64,000 nucleotides of DNA from Pseudogemmatithrix spongiicola (GTDB taxonomy: Bacteria; Gemmatimonadota; Gemmatimonadetes; Gemmatimonadales; Gemmatimonadaceae): the NCBI RefSeq assembly GCF_030623445.1, contig NZ_CP130613.1, forward strand, positions 2,542,001 to 2,606,000, read 5' to 3'. A program made the position numbers and the translations under genes. Shown here one piece after another: positions 1 through 11,104 of the stretch (positions within the stretch are counted from its first letter, which is position 1; each line of letters starts with the position of its first letter). The notes below the pieces were generated by a model. That model ran no database searches, was not told the origin of the DNA, and saw nothing but the letters and a program-made list of their open reading frames with translations.

Positions 1-150
1 GTGTTCATGGGGCCTCTGGCGTTGCCGGTTGAGTGGACTCGACAACCCCAGCTTGGTGAGGCTACGCCCTGTGAACAACCTCCTGAGTCACTACACCTAG
101 GCTTCCGTTGTAGGGAGGCGGGGCTGTTCCCACCCAGTATCGCCTGAGGC
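1..150 (+). ncRNA. Candidate structured RNA, possibly the 3' part of a 6S-like RNA (5' end off-window)
   Basis: No reading frame covers this stretch. It folds as a long interrupted rod: 3-7 pairs with 72-76, 9-11 with 67-69, 13-16 with 58-61, 17-19 with 48-50, 21-24 with 43-46, and 31-33 with 38-40 around a TGGA loop. A second small hairpin follows (79-83 with 114-118; 91-95 with 109-113). A long apical rod followed by a small hairpin on the 3' side resembles the architecture of 6S RNA (ssrS), whose closing stem would need bases before position 1. I recognise no SRP, tmRNA or RNase P signature. The family assignment is weak; the folding itself is seen directly. Confidence 0.3.
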
Positions 151-151
151 A

Positions 152-2014
152 ATGTCAGTCCTGATCCTCTCACTCGCGCTTGCCGCGGCCGCCGCGTGCA
201 GCGCGTGGCTCTATCGTCGCCTGCGTCGCCTCCAATCCGAGTTGGACGCGCAGACCGCCGGTGCCGCCGCGGCCCTCGTGCAAGCCGAGGGACGCCGCAT
301 CGCGCAGCGCTCCAGCGGCGAGTGGTTGCTGCTGCCGGCGCGCAGCGCGCAGGAAGCCCTGTGGGACTGGGACCTCGCCGACGATCGCATCCGCTTCTCC
401 GCGCGTTGGCGCGAGATGCTTGGGCTCCCTCCCGAAGAAGTCCTCACCGTGGCCGATGAGTGGCGCAGCCGCGTCCACCCCGCCGATCGCGCCCAGGTGC
501 TGGTCGACATCGCCGCGCAGACGGCGGGCACCGGGGACCGCTTCAGCTCCGAACATCGCGTGCGCCACCAGAGCGGGCGCTGGCTCACGCTGCAGTGGTC
601 CGGCCTCATCGTGCGCGATCACGATGGCAAGGCGATCCGCGTCGCCGGCTCGGTGCGCGACGCGACGGCGCAGCGCAGCGTGGAGGAACAGGCGCGGCGG
701 GATGCGTTCTACGACACCATTACCGGCCTGCCGAACCGTGCGCTCGGACTCGACCTGCTGCGTCGCGCCATCACGCGCACGCGGCGGCAGGGTGAACGGC
801 GCTTCGCCGCCTTGGTCGTGGACATCGATCGCTTCAAGGCCCAGAACGATGCGCTCGGCCACGGCGCGGGCGATGCCCTGCTCCAGGCTTTCGCCCGCCG
901 ACTCGGCACCGCCGTCCGTCCGGGCGACGTCGTGGCGCGGCTCGGCGCCGACGTGTTCGTGCTCGTGCTCGATGCCGTGCACGAGCCCGACGAAGCCGAA
1001 CGCGTGGCGGACCGCGTGCATCTGCTGCTGAAGGAGCCGTTGCGCGTGCTCTCGCATGACCTCGTCATCACCGCTAGCATCGGCATCGCGCTGCACGACC
1101 CGTCGACGGAGACCGCGGCCGACTACGTCCGCAACGGTGAACTCGCGATGCTCGAGGCCAAGGCGCTCGGCGGTGCGCGGCACGTGGTGTACCGTGCCGA
1201 GATGCGCGAAGGCGTGCGGCATCGGGCGTCGCTCGAGCACGACCTGCGGACGGCCATCGCGCGCGGCGAGATGATGGTGTGGTACCAACCCGTGTTCTCC
1301 GCGCGCGATGGCGCGACGACGACGCTCGCCGGCTTCGAGGCGCTGCTGCGATGGGCGCATCCGTCCCGCGGATTGCTCGGGCCGGGCGAGTTCGTGCCGG
1401 TCGCCGAGGAGACCGGGATGATCGTGCCGCTCGGGACCTGGGCGCTGGGCGAGGCCTGCCGGCACCTGATGGCGCTCGCGCCAAACGGCCCGCATGCGCC
1501 CTGGGTGAGCGTGAACCTCGCCGCCAAGCAGCTGGCGGATCCGGCCCTCATCGAGATCGTGGACCGCGCGCTGGACGTCTCAGGGCTCGAACCGCGACGC
1601 CTGCGCCTCGAAGTCACCGAGAACGTGATCCTGTCCGACGAAGACGGCGCGCGGCGCGCGCTTGAGACGCTGCGCGCGCGCGGCATCGGCATCCTCATGG
1701 ATGACTTCGGGACCGGCCACGCCTCGCTGAGCTACCTGCACCGCCTGCCGATCGGGAGCATCAAGATCGACCGCTACTTCGTCGGCCGCATGGACGTGAG
1801 CGCGGAATGCCTGGAGATCGTGCGCTCCGTGATCACCCTCGCGAAGTCGCTGTCGATGGACGTGGTCGCCGAGGGCGTCGAGCAGGAGGCGCAGCTCACG
1901 CAGCTGAAGGCCTTGGGCTGCGAGCACGTGCAGGGGTTCCTGCTTTCGCACCCGCTGCGACCGGAGGAAACGCGGGCGATGCTGGCCCCGGCGTTGCGGG
2001 TCGCGGCGAGCTAA
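152..2014 (+). CDS. PAS-GGDEF-EAL protein; probable cyclic-di-GMP phosphodiesterase with degenerate cyclase site
   Basis: 620 residues: one N-terminal membrane segment (about 1-20), a PAS-type sensor (WDWDLADDRIRFS, about 70-175), a GGDEF domain (about 185-345) and an EAL domain (about 360-610). The cyclase signature reads GADVF instead of GGDEF, so diguanylate cyclase activity is unlikely, although the RxxD inhibitory site (RPGD) five residues upstream is kept. The EAL domain keeps EALLRW, NLAAKQL, the E of LEVTEN, MDDFGTG, IKIDR, AEGVE and QGFLLS, so hydrolysis of c-di-GMP is expected. It ends 3 nt from the convergent kinase gene with no visible terminator. Specific ligand of the PAS domain unknown. 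Confidence 0.88.
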   Translation: MSVLILSLALAAAAACSAWLYRRLRRLQSELDAQTAGAAAALVQAEGRRIAQRSSGEWLLLPARSAQEALWDWDLADDRIRFSARWREMLGLPPEEVLTVADEWRSRVHPADRAQVLVDIAAQTAGTGDRFSSEHRVRHQSGRWLTLQWSGLIVRDHDGKAIRVAGSVRDATAQRSVEEQARRDAFYDTITGLPNRALGLDLLRRAITRTRRQGERRFAALVVDIDRFKAQNDALGHGAGDALLQAFARRLGTAVRPGDVVARLGADVFVLVLDAVHEPDEAERVADRVHLLLKEPLRVLSHDLVITASIGIALHDPSTETAADYVRNGELAMLEAKALGGARHVVYRAEMREGVRHRASLEHDLRTAIARGEMMVWYQPVFSARDGATTTLAGFEALLRWAHPSRGLLGPGEFVPVAEETGMIVPLGTWALGEACRHLMALAPNGPHAPWVSVNLAAKQLADPALIEIVDRALDVSGLEPRRLRLEVTENVILSDEDGARRALETLRARGIGILMDDFGTGHASLSYLHRLPIGSIKIDRYFVGRMDVSAECLEIVRSVITLAKSLSMDVVAEGVEQEAQLTQLKALGCEHVQGFLLSHPLRPEETRAMLAPALRVAAS

Positions 2015-2017
2015 GCG

Positions 2018-2908
<891 letters not shown>

Positions 2909-2914
2909 GCCTTG

Positions 2915-2920
2915 ATTCTA
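2915..2920 (-). promoter_or_regulatory. Candidate leaderless-type -10 box (TAGAAT) before the kinase gene
   Basis: TAGAAT is followed by 6 nt (CAAGGC) and then the ATG of the kinase gene. At normal -10 spacing transcription would begin at the start codon. There is no purine-rich ribosome site between. Part of a recurring TANNNT-N6-start pattern in the window. Confidence 0.4.
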
Positions 2921-2923
2921 CGA

Positions 2924-3466
2924 CTATTTCTTTCGAGCCGCACGAGGCGCCGCGCGGACCACGGCCTGGGCCGGCGGAGGTTCCGGCTTCCCCAGCAGAA
3001 AGGCATTCACCGCCGCGGCGTGGCCCTTCTCCTGCACCTTTTCCCAGACGCGTTCGACGCGGCCCTCGGCGTCAATCGCGAAGGTCGTGCGCATCACGCC
3101 CATGTACTTCGTGCCGTAGAGCTGCTTCTCCTGCCAGACCCCGTAGGCTTGGCAGACCGCCGCATCCTCGTCATTGAGCAACGGAAACGTGAGTCCCTGC
3201 GCCGCCGCGAACTTCGCCTTTGACCGCAGCGTGCCGGGCGCGACGCCGAGCACCACGGTGCGCCGGCGCTTGAGGCGCGGCAGGTGCTCCTGGAACTCGC
3301 AGGCCTCCGTGGTACAGCCGGGCGTGGAGTCCTTCGGATAGAAGTAGAGGACCACGCGCTTGCCTCGAAACGACGACAACGTGACGGGCGAGCCGTCGGG
3401 CGTGGGCAAGGTGAAGTCCGGCGCGAGATCGCCCGGACCGACATTCGAATAGCGCAGCGGCATCAC
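2924..3466 (-). CDS. bcp: Peroxiredoxin, BCP / thiol peroxidase type
   Basis: 180 residues of the AhpC/TSA superfamily. DFTLPTPDGSPVTLSSF, FYPKDSTPGCTTEACEF and VMRTTFAIDAEGRV are typical of bacterioferritin-comigratory protein. The peroxidatic Cys is in TPGC and the resolving Cys of alpha-2 BCPs is five residues on (TTEAC). It reduces hydrogen peroxide and organic hydroperoxides using thioredoxin in the cytoplasm. The C-terminal tail (PEPPPAQAVVRAAPRAARKK) is a basic extension not needed for the fold. The start overlaps the stop of the epimerase gene by 4 nt (ATGA), so the two are co-translated. Confidence 0.92.
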   Translation of the reverse strand: MMPLRYSNVGPGDLAPDFTLPTPDGSPVTLSSFRGKRVVLYFYPKDSTPGCTTEACEFQEHLPRLKRRRTVVLGVAPGTLRSKAKFAAAQGLTFPLLNDEDAAVCQAYGVWQEKQLYGTKYMGVMRTTFAIDAEGRVERVWEKVQEKGHAAAVNAFLLGKPEPPPAQAVVRAAPRAARKK

Positions 3467-4419
3467 GGTGCGCCGGCAGGGGCGCGTTCGCGTCCCCGCT
3501 GGGCCTCGGCAAAGGTCTGGAAGGCCTCGGCGGACGTCTTCTGCGGCGTGTAGCCGAAGACCTCCTTGAGGCGGCGATTGTCTAGCACGGGCCGGTAGCG
3601 CAGGAAGTCCAGCTGCTCCGGCCCGTATCGGCTGAGTCGGAAGAACCGCCCGATCCCCAGCGCCTGACGGATGACAAACGCCGGCAGCATGCGCGTCGGT
3701 TTCCCAAGCGCCTCGGCGATCTCGTGGATGGTCATGGCCCCATCCCCGGCCAGGTTGTAGACGCCGGTGCGGTCTCCCCGCACCCCGTGCAGGATCGCAC
3801 CCGCCACGTCCTCATCCCAGATGAACACGAAGCGCGAATCGCTGCCCCGCACGCCGAGGATGCGGCGCTGCTGGAACAGCGCGGTGATCTGGTTCTTGGT
3901 CGTCGCGCCGAGCACGGTGCAGATGCGCAGCACGAGCTGGCCAAGCTGCGGCGCGAGCTGGCGATACCGCGCAAGCAGCTGCTCGACGACGCGCTTGTGA
4001 TAGGCGTACGCGAAGCGCTCGCTGGCGCGCAGCGGATGATCCTCGGTGATCCACGCCGGGTTGTCGGCATGGTAGCCGTACGCGGCGCCGGAACTGGACA
4101 CCGTGAGATGCCGCACCCCTGCATCGACGGCGCACGCGACGACGTTGTTCGTGCCGCCGACGTCGATGTCGTAGTCCGTCTTGCGATCCCGACCGCCTTC
4201 GAGCACGGCCGCCAAATGGATGACGTGCGAGATGCGCAGGTCCGCCATGAGGTCGCGCAGGCGCGGGTCGCGGACGTCGAGCGCGACGATCTCGAATCCG
4301 AGGTCACTGCGCGCCCGGAGGTCCGCACCGACGACGAAGTGCTCGGCCGCCAGGCGTTCGCCGACGATACGCCCGACGTAGCCGCCGGCACCGGTGATGA
4401 GGATACGCTTCTCAGGCAC
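3463..4419 (-). CDS. NAD(P)-dependent epimerase/dehydratase (extended SDR)
   Basis: 318 residues from a GTG start at 4419. An ORF upstream to 4461 is open but the added residues (GCCSVPTGGRGRR) do not fit the fold and would overlap the transporter more deeply. The Rossmann motif GAGGYVGR lies at the N-terminus, followed by SSSGAAYG and the catalytic YxxxK (YAYHK). Such proteins act on nucleotide-sugars or related carbonyl/alcohol substrates; nothing here fixes which. The start overlaps the end of the BASS transporter by 8 nt and the stop overlaps bcp by 4 nt. Confidence 0.85.
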   Translation of the reverse strand: MPEKRILITGAGGYVGRIVGERLAAEHFVVGADLRARSDLGFEIVALDVRDPRLRDLMADLRISHVIHLAAVLEGGRDRKTDYDIDVGGTNNVVACAVDAGVRHLTVSSSGAAYGYHADNPAWITEDHPLRASERFAYAYHKRVVEQLLARYRQLAPQLGQLVLRICTVLGATTKNQITALFQQRRILGVRGSDSRFVFIWDEDVAGAILHGVRGDRTGVYNLAGDGAMTIHEIAEALGKPTRMLPAFVIRQALGIGRFFRLSRYGPEQLDFLRYRPVLDNRRLKEVFGYTPQKTSAEAFQTFAEAQRGRERAPAGAP

Positions 4420-5308
4420 GCGGCGGCCTCGCCCCCCAGTAGGCACTGAGCAGCAGCCCACTCACGAGGTGCCACACGCCCCAGAACGCGGTGATGAGCA
4501 TCATCGAGCCGGCGGTCGGGAAGAACGTGAAGAGGATCGCCAAGCCGAGGCCGGAGTTGTGGATCCCGACCTCGATGGTCACGGCGCGCGTGTCGGCGTC
4601 GTCGAGCCGGGCGAGGCGCGCGACGCCAAGGCCGATGCCCAGCGCCATGGCGTTCTGCAGCACGACGAGCCAGAAGAAGCTCCCGAAGCGCTCGACGAAC
4701 AACGCGCGGTTCTCCCAGAAGGCGCCGGCGATGAACGCGATGAGGATGAGGAAGCTGAGTTGGCGCAGGGGCCGCTCGAGGCGCTGGGCCACGCGCGGCG
4801 CCCGCGTGCCCACGAGGACACCCGCGATGACGGGCAGCGCGAGCACCAGCGCGACCTGCGCCAGGATGCCGCCCACCGGAAGCTCGACATCGCGCAGCAG
4901 CTCGCGCGTGCGCGGGTTGAGCCAGCCGTACAACGCGAAGTTGAGCGGCGTCAGCGCCGTCGCCGCGAGACTCGACACCGTCGTCATGCCCACCGAGAGC
5001 GCCACGTTGCCGCGCGACCGCCAGGTCAGCACGTTGCTCAGCGCCCCGCTCGGGCAGGCCGCGACAAGCATCATGCCCAGCGAGAGCGCGGGGTCCACCT
5101 TGAACACCCAGGTCAGCAGGCAGGTCGCAGCGGGCGTGAGTACCGCCTGCGCCGAGAGCCCCGCGAAGATTCCCGCCGGCCGGCGCACGACGCGCCGCAG
5201 GTCGTCGAGCCGTAAGTCCAGCGATGCGCCGAACACCATGAGCGCAACGATCGCGTTCAATGCGACCAGGCCCGACGGGTCGAACTTCAGCGGCAGCGCG
5301 TCGTCCAT
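4412..5308 (-). CDS. Bile acid:sodium symporter (BASS/SBF) family transporter
   Basis: 298 residues, almost entirely hydrophobic with about nine or ten membrane helices. The stretch FGASLDLRLDDLRRVVRR followed by LVAACPSGALSNVLTWRSRG is characteristic of the SBF/BASS fold, where the second segment is part of a discontinuous helix at the ion site. Bacterial members move organic anions with sodium; the substrate is not predictable here. It lies 6 nt after the flavin monooxygenase gene in reading order of the region and overlaps the epimerase start by 8 nt, so the four genes form one transcription unit. Confidence 0.85.
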   Translation of the reverse strand: MDDALPLKFDPSGLVALNAIVALMVFGASLDLRLDDLRRVVRRPAGIFAGLSAQAVLTPAATCLLTWVFKVDPALSLGMMLVAACPSGALSNVLTWRSRGNVALSVGMTTVSSLAATALTPLNFALYGWLNPRTRELLRDVELPVGGILAQVALVLALPVIAGVLVGTRAPRVAQRLERPLRQLSFLILIAFIAGAFWENRALFVERFGSFFWLVVLQNAMALGIGLGVARLARLDDADTRAVTIEVGIHNSGLGLAILFTFFPTAGSMMLITAFWGVWHLVSGLLLSAYWGARPPRA

Positions 5309-5314
5309 GCTTGC

Positions 5315-6607
5315 CTAGCCGCGCAGCGCGCGCGTGTGTCGCCGCAGCAGCTTCAGGTAGCTGTCCTTGTGCACGTAGTACGCCATGCGGTCGAGCTTCA
5401 GGTAGTTGAAGCCCCCGTCCACTCGCTCGCCGAACTTCGCGCGCTTCTCCGCCTGCAGCGCCAGCGCCGCCGGATGCCGCTCGGCCAGTCGTGCAAGGTA
5501 CAGCGCCACCAGCTCCGCCTGCTCGTAGCGCCCCTGCCAGCCCAAGCCACTGGCTTCGACCATGCCCATGAGGAAGAGCGTGTCGTCCGTCGGGTGCATG
5601 ACGTTCAGGTACAGCGATGGCGCGGCGGCCGCGGCTGGCCAGTTCAATGCCTCGCGCGCGATGAACGGATAGTGCAACGCATAGCCCGTGGCTTGGAGGA
5701 TCGTGTCGTAGTCCGCGCTCCTGCCGTCGGCAAAGGTGACGCCATGGCCCTCGACGCTCGCGACGTCTGCGCGCGGCGTGATGTCGCCGTGCGCCAGATG
5801 ATGCAGCAGCAGCGAGTTCATCACGGGATGCGACTCGTACAGCCGATACTCCGGATCCGGCAGTCCGTAATCCGACGGCTTGCCGACGACCATCCGCACC
5901 ATCAGGCCGTCGAGCCGCTGCTTCAGCGGACGTGGCAACCGGATGAGGCCGCCGAAAGTGTCGATCGGCTTTCCCTTGAGGAACTTGGGCAGGAACCAGT
6001 ATCCGCGGCGTACGCTCAGGTCCACCGACGCGGCGGCACGCACGGCGTCCACGGCGATGTCGGCCCCGGAGTTGCCGCAGCCGACGACCAACACGCGCTG
6101 GCCGCGCAGCTGCTCGGGCGACTTGTACTGCGCCGAGTGCATCACGGTGCCGGCGAATGCGCCGGGCAGCGCCGGCTGGAACGGATGATGCAGCGTACCC
6201 GTGGCGATGAGCACGCCCGCGAAGTGCCGTGTGCGCTCCGTACCACCGCACGCGGTCGTCACGTTCCAGCCGCCCTCGGCCGCCCGGGCGACGCGCAGGA
6301 CCTGCGTCGAGAACTCGTAGTGCCGCGTGAGGCCGAAGTGCGCGGCGAACTCGACGAAGTAACGCTTGAGCTCATCGTGCCGCGGGTACGGCGCCACCTC
6401 GGGCCGCATCGGAAACTCGGCGAACTCCGTCATCCGCTTCGACGAGATCAGGTGCGCACTCTCGTACACCGTGCTCTGCGGATTCGCGATGTCCCAGAGG
6501 CCGCCGACGCCGCTGTGCAGCTCGAAGCCCGTGAAGGGCAGGCCGTGCTTCTGCAGCACGCGCGCCGTCGCGAGCCCCATCGGTCCCGCGCCGATCACGG
6601 CGTACAT
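5315..6607 (-). CDS. Flavin-containing monooxygenase (class B)
   Basis: 430 residues from the ATG at 6607; the frame is open further upstream but the FAD-binding strand begins MYAVIGAGPMG. Visible: FAD motif GAGPMG, the FMO/Baeyer-Villiger fingerprint FAGTVMHSAQY (FxGxxxHxxxY, about 160-170), and a second Rossmann motif VGCGNSGADIA for NADPH. These enzymes insert one oxygen at N, S or a carbonyl using FAD and NADPH. Substrate unknown. It starts 5 nt after the argF stop, so it is in the same operon, although no metabolic link to arginine is evident. Confidence 0.88.
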   Translation of the reverse strand: MYAVIGAGPMGLATARVLQKHGLPFTGFELHSGVGGLWDIANPQSTVYESAHLISSKRMTEFAEFPMRPEVAPYPRHDELKRYFVEFAAHFGLTRHYEFSTQVLRVARAAEGGWNVTTACGGTERTRHFAGVLIATGTLHHPFQPALPGAFAGTVMHSAQYKSPEQLRGQRVLVVGCGNSGADIAVDAVRAAASVDLSVRRGYWFLPKFLKGKPIDTFGGLIRLPRPLKQRLDGLMVRMVVGKPSDYGLPDPEYRLYESHPVMNSLLLHHLAHGDITPRADVASVEGHGVTFADGRSADYDTILQATGYALHYPFIAREALNWPAAAAAPSLYLNVMHPTDDTLFLMGMVEASGLGWQGRYEQAELVALYLARLAERHPAALALQAEKRAKFGERVDGGFNYLKLDRMAYYVHKDSYLKLLRRHTRALRG

Positions 6608-6612
6608 GGCGG

Positions 6613-7530
6613 TCAGCCCAGCGGCTCGCCGCCCATCAACACCGCCATCACGGCCTTCTGCACGTGGAGGCGGTTCTCGGCTTCGTCCCACACGCGGCTC
6701 TGGGGACCGTCGATCACCTCCGCGCTCACTTCCTCGCCGCGATGCGCCGGCAAGCAATGCAGGAAGATCGCATCCTTCCGGGCGCGCGCCATCATCGGGC
6801 CGTTCACCTGGAACGGCGCGAAGGCCCGCTCGCGGATCGCCTGCTCCTTCTCCTGGCCCATCGACGCCCACACGTCCGTGGTGACGACGTGCGCACCATC
6901 GCAGGCCGCATGCGGATCGCGCAGGAGCTGCACGTTGCCTCCTGTCGTCGCACGGGCGAGAATCGTGGGGTCGGGGTCATACCCTTCCGGGCAGGCGAGG
7001 CGCAGGGTGAAGCCCAGCAGGGACGCGGCATCGCACCAGCTGTTGGCCATGTTGTTGCCGTCGCCGATCCACGTGATGGTCTTGCCTTCGAAGCTGCCGA
7101 GGTGCTGCTGCACCGTCAGCAGGTCCGCGAGGATCTGGCAGGGATGCTGCAGGTCCGTGAGCCCGTTGATGACCGGCACCTGCGAGTGGCGCGCGTACTC
7201 TTCCACGTCGGCGTGCGCAAAGGTGCGGATCATCATGCCCTGCACCATGCGGTCGAGCACGCGGGCCGTGTCTGCCACGGCCTCGCCGCGACCGAGCTGC
7301 ACGTCGCGCGGCGAGAGGAACAGCGCGTGGGCGCCGAGCTGCCAGGCGCCGACTTCGAACGAGACGCGCGTGCGCGTGCTGGACTTCATGAACAGCATCG
7401 CGAAGGCCATGCCCTCGAGCGGACGCTTGCGGTACTCGCCGCGGCGCATCGCGTCGGACAGCCGGAACAGGGCGCGCAGCTCGGCCGCCGAGAAGTCGGT
7501 CAGCGCGAGGAAGTCACGATGCGGCTTCAC
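6613..7530 (-). CDS. argF: Ornithine carbamoyltransferase
   Basis: 305 residues from a GTG at 7530 (GTGA overlap with the upstream lipoprotein stop), which gives the family's usual length; a longer open frame upstream is not conserved-looking. Carbamoyl phosphate site SSTRTR, HPCQ, ornithine-side DGNNMANSW, and the C-terminal HCLPAHRGEEV signature are all present. HCLPA distinguishes ornithine from aspartate carbamoyltransferases. It makes citrulline from ornithine and carbamoyl phosphate in arginine synthesis. No other arg genes are in the window. Confidence 0.94.
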   Translation of the reverse strand: MKPHRDFLALTDFSAAELRALFRLSDAMRRGEYRKRPLEGMAFAMLFMKSSTRTRVSFEVGAWQLGAHALFLSPRDVQLGRGEAVADTARVLDRMVQGMMIRTFAHADVEEYARHSQVPVINGLTDLQHPCQILADLLTVQQHLGSFEGKTITWIGDGNNMANSWCDAASLLGFTLRLACPEGYDPDPTILARATTGGNVQLLRDPHAACDGAHVVTTDVWASMGQEKEQAIRERAFAPFQVNGPMMARARKDAIFLHCLPAHRGEEVSAEVIDGPQSRVWDEAENRLHVQKAVMAVLMGGEPLG

Positions 7531-8182
7531 GGGAACCTGCACTCCTCGGGTTCGTCTTTCCACGTCGGTAGCGAATCGGGGTTGGGCTGGCCTTGCTGCG
7601 GGAAGCGCTCCCGCAACGAGAAACGGCGCACCGCGACGGCCGTGCGCGCCGAGAGCACCTGGCGATTGCGCAGGCGCACCGACGGCGCGTAGGTGACGGC
7701 GAGTCGCCAGTTTCCGCCGCGGTCGAACTCCACGACGGTCAGTGCGAATCCGGAGCCTTGGACGGAGAGGCAGTGCGGCGTCGCGCCCGTCTCGTTGCGC
7801 ATCTTCGTCGCGGTCTCGAACCACGCGGCCATCGCGGCGCTGTCGGACGCCAACTGCTGCGTGGCTTCGACCTCCAGCACCTGCACATCCTCACGCGGCC
7901 ACGACTCGTCGCCGGTGCCGTCGTAGCCCTGCACCGAGTACACCACGTCCCACTCCCCGATACGCTCGCGGTATCCCTCGAGCGGCGACCGCTCGACGGC
8001 CCGCCGCATCGCCCGCACCTGCCCGGCCCGCAGCTCGGCGATGTTCATGCCGCGCAGCTGGTCGTAGGGGGCCAGGTTCGCCGCCAGGTCCGCGATGTCG
8101 CGGCGCTCGCCGCAGCCCGTCGCCGCGCCCGCCGCCAGTGCCAGCGCCAGGCCGGCCAGTGCTCGCCGCTGCATCGTCGTCC

Positions 8183-8186
<4 letters not shown>
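7527..8186 (-). CDS. Predicted lipoprotein of unknown function
   Basis: 219 residues from a GTG at 8186 that overlaps the hslU stop (GTGA); an ATG four codons later (8174) is an alternative start. A signal peptide ends in a lipobox (AGAATGC), predicting a lipid-anchored Cys. The mature part is soluble, with SVQGYDGTGDESW and a terminal Arg/Pro-rich segment; I recognise no domain. Position between hslU and argF with overlaps on both sides shows co-expression but gives no functional clue. Confidence 0.65.
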
Positions 8187-9615
<1,429 letters not shown>

Positions 9616-9616
<1 letters not shown>

Positions 9617-10161
9617 CAGGCGCTGGGCTCCACGACGGTGATGTGCGTGTTGGTGTAGACGCAGATCTCGCCGGCGATGGTGAGCGCGCGCTTCACGATC
9701 TCCGTGGGCGGGAGATTCGTCTCGCGCACCAGCGCGCGGGCCGCGGCCAGCGCGTACGAGCCGCCGGAACCGATGGCGAGGATGCCGTCGTCCGGCTCGA
9801 TGAGTTCGCCGTTGCCGGAGATCACGAAGCCGTGGTTCACGTCCACCACCACGAGCAGGGCCTCGAGGCGGCGCAGCACGCGGTCGGAGCGCCATTCCTT
9901 GGCCAGCTCCACGGCAGCCTTGGGCAGGTTGCCCGGATGGCGCTCGAGCTTCTCCTCGAACTTCTCGAAAAGAGTAAAGGCATCGGCGGCGGCGCCGGCG
10001 AAGCCCGCCAGCACGCGCCCGCCCTTCAGGGCGCGCACCTTCACGGCGCCGGCCTTCATGACCGTGTCGCCGACGGAGACCTGGCCGTCGCCGCCGATGG
10101 CGACCTTGCCGTCGCGGCGAACGGCGAGGATGGTCGTGGCGTGGAACGTGGGGAGCGGCAT
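9616..10161 (-). CDS. hslV: ATP-dependent protease peptidase subunit HslV (ClpQ)
   Basis: 181 residues. The proteasome-like fold starts [19 protein letters not shown]; the catalytic N-terminal Thr is predicted to be Thr9, exposed after removal of an eight-residue leader, as in the FHATTI type rather than the MTTI type of enterobacteria. [14 protein letters not shown] and the end VVEPSA are typical. It assembles with HslU as a two-ring protease. The gene has a 22-nt gap after xerC holding a TATATT box (10171-10176) but no clear ribosome site, so it may have a near-leaderless promoter of its own. Confidence 0.96.
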
Positions 10162-10170
10162 AAGAGGGGA

Positions 10171-10176
10171 AATATA
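10171..10176 (-). promoter_or_regulatory. Candidate -10 box (TATATT) just upstream of hslV
   Basis: The only AT-rich hexamer in the xerC-hslV gap; 9 nt separate it from the hslV ATG. Transcription from it would give a leader of at most about 3 nt. No convincing -35 element is visible. Confidence 0.3.
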
Positions 10177-10183
10177 CTCCCGC

Positions 10184-11104
10184 CTACGCCCGCGGATGCG
10201 CCCCGCGGTACACCTGCTTGAGCCGCTCCACGCTGGTATGCGTGTAGATCTGCGTCGTGCTCACGCTGGCATGCCCGAGCAGCTCCTGGACCGCCCGCAG
10301 GTCCGCCCCGCCGTCCAGAAGGTGCGTGGCGAAGGTATGCCGCAGCGCGTGGGCCGAGAGCCCCGCGCCCTCGTCCACCTCGCCGAGCGCGGCGGTGACG
10401 GCGTTGTGCAGCGTCTTCTGGCTCATGCGCTTGCCGCGGCTGCTCAAGAAGAACGCCACGCGATCCGCCTTGGGGCCCACCTGCGCGATGAGCTGGTCAC
10501 GCAGGCGCTCGTACTCGCGTAGCGCGCGCTGCGCCGGTCCGCCCACGGGCACGATGCGCTCCTTGCGTCCCTTGCCGCGCACCTTCACGGAGCCGGCAAG
10601 CAAGTCGAGGTCGCGCCGATCGATGCCGCGCAGCTCCGAGAGGCGGAGACCCGTGGAGTAGAACAGCTCGAGGATCGCCAGGTCCCGCACGTCGTTGAAG
10701 CGCCCCTCCTGCGCCCGCGTCGCGGCCGCCTGGAGTAGCGTCTCGACCTGCGCACGGTCCAGGTGCCCCGGGAGATGCTTCTCGAGCTTGGGGGAACTCA
10801 CCGCGCGCGCGGGGTTCGCCTCGACGAGATCGTTGCGATGCAGCCAGCGGAAGAACGAGCGCGCCGCCGAGAGCGCCCGCGCACTGGACCTCTTCGAGAG
10901 TCCGCGGCGCGAGAGATGCGCCAGCCATGCGCGAAGGGCGAGCCGGTCCACCGTCGCCCAGTCCACGCGCTCCACGCCGAGGTGCCGCGCCAGCACGGAC
11001 GCCAGCTCGTCGAGGTCGCGCGCGTACGCCGTCACCGTGTGCGGCGAGACGTCGCGCTCCTTCTCGAGATGCGTCAGGAACTCGGCGACGAGTGCGTCAG
11101 CCAT
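10184..11104 (-). CDS. xerC: Site-specific tyrosine recombinase XerC/XerD
   Basis: 306 residues: SAM-like N-terminal core-binding domain (about 1-90) and catalytic domain (about 110-295). Catalytic residues are visible: Arg in STGLRLSEL, Lys in KGRKERIVP, HxxR in [14 protein letters not shown], His in [14 protein letters not shown] and the Tyr of that motif. It resolves chromosome dimers at dif with FtsK. Its place between trmFO and hslV matches the Bacillus codV position. Start overlaps the SRPBCC stop by 8 nt. Confidence 0.94.
   Translation of the reverse strand: MADALVAEFLTHLEKERDVSPHTVTAYARDLDELASVLARHLGVERVDWATVDRLALRAWLAHLSRRGLSKRSSARALSAARSFFRWLHRNDLVEANPARAVSSPKLEKHLPGHLDRAQVETLLQAAATRAQEGRFNDVRDLAILELFYSTGLRLSELRGIDRRDLDLLAGSVKVRGKGRKERIVPVGGPAQRALREYERLRDQLIAQVGPKADRVAFFLSSRGKRMSQKTLHNAVTAALGEVDEGAGLSAHALRHTFATHLLDGGADLRAVQELLGHASVSTTQIYTHTSVERLKQVYRGAHPRA

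Noticed and set aside
1-151. Short coding fragment at the window start
   Set aside because: All frames contain stops or lack a ribosome site, and the stretch is dominated by complementary helices, so an RNA is the better reading.
3732-6251. An 839-codon minus-strand frame overlapping the epimerase, BASS and monooxygenase genes
   Set aside because: It reads a different frame through three well-supported genes and its translation is low-complexity Arg/Ala with no motif.
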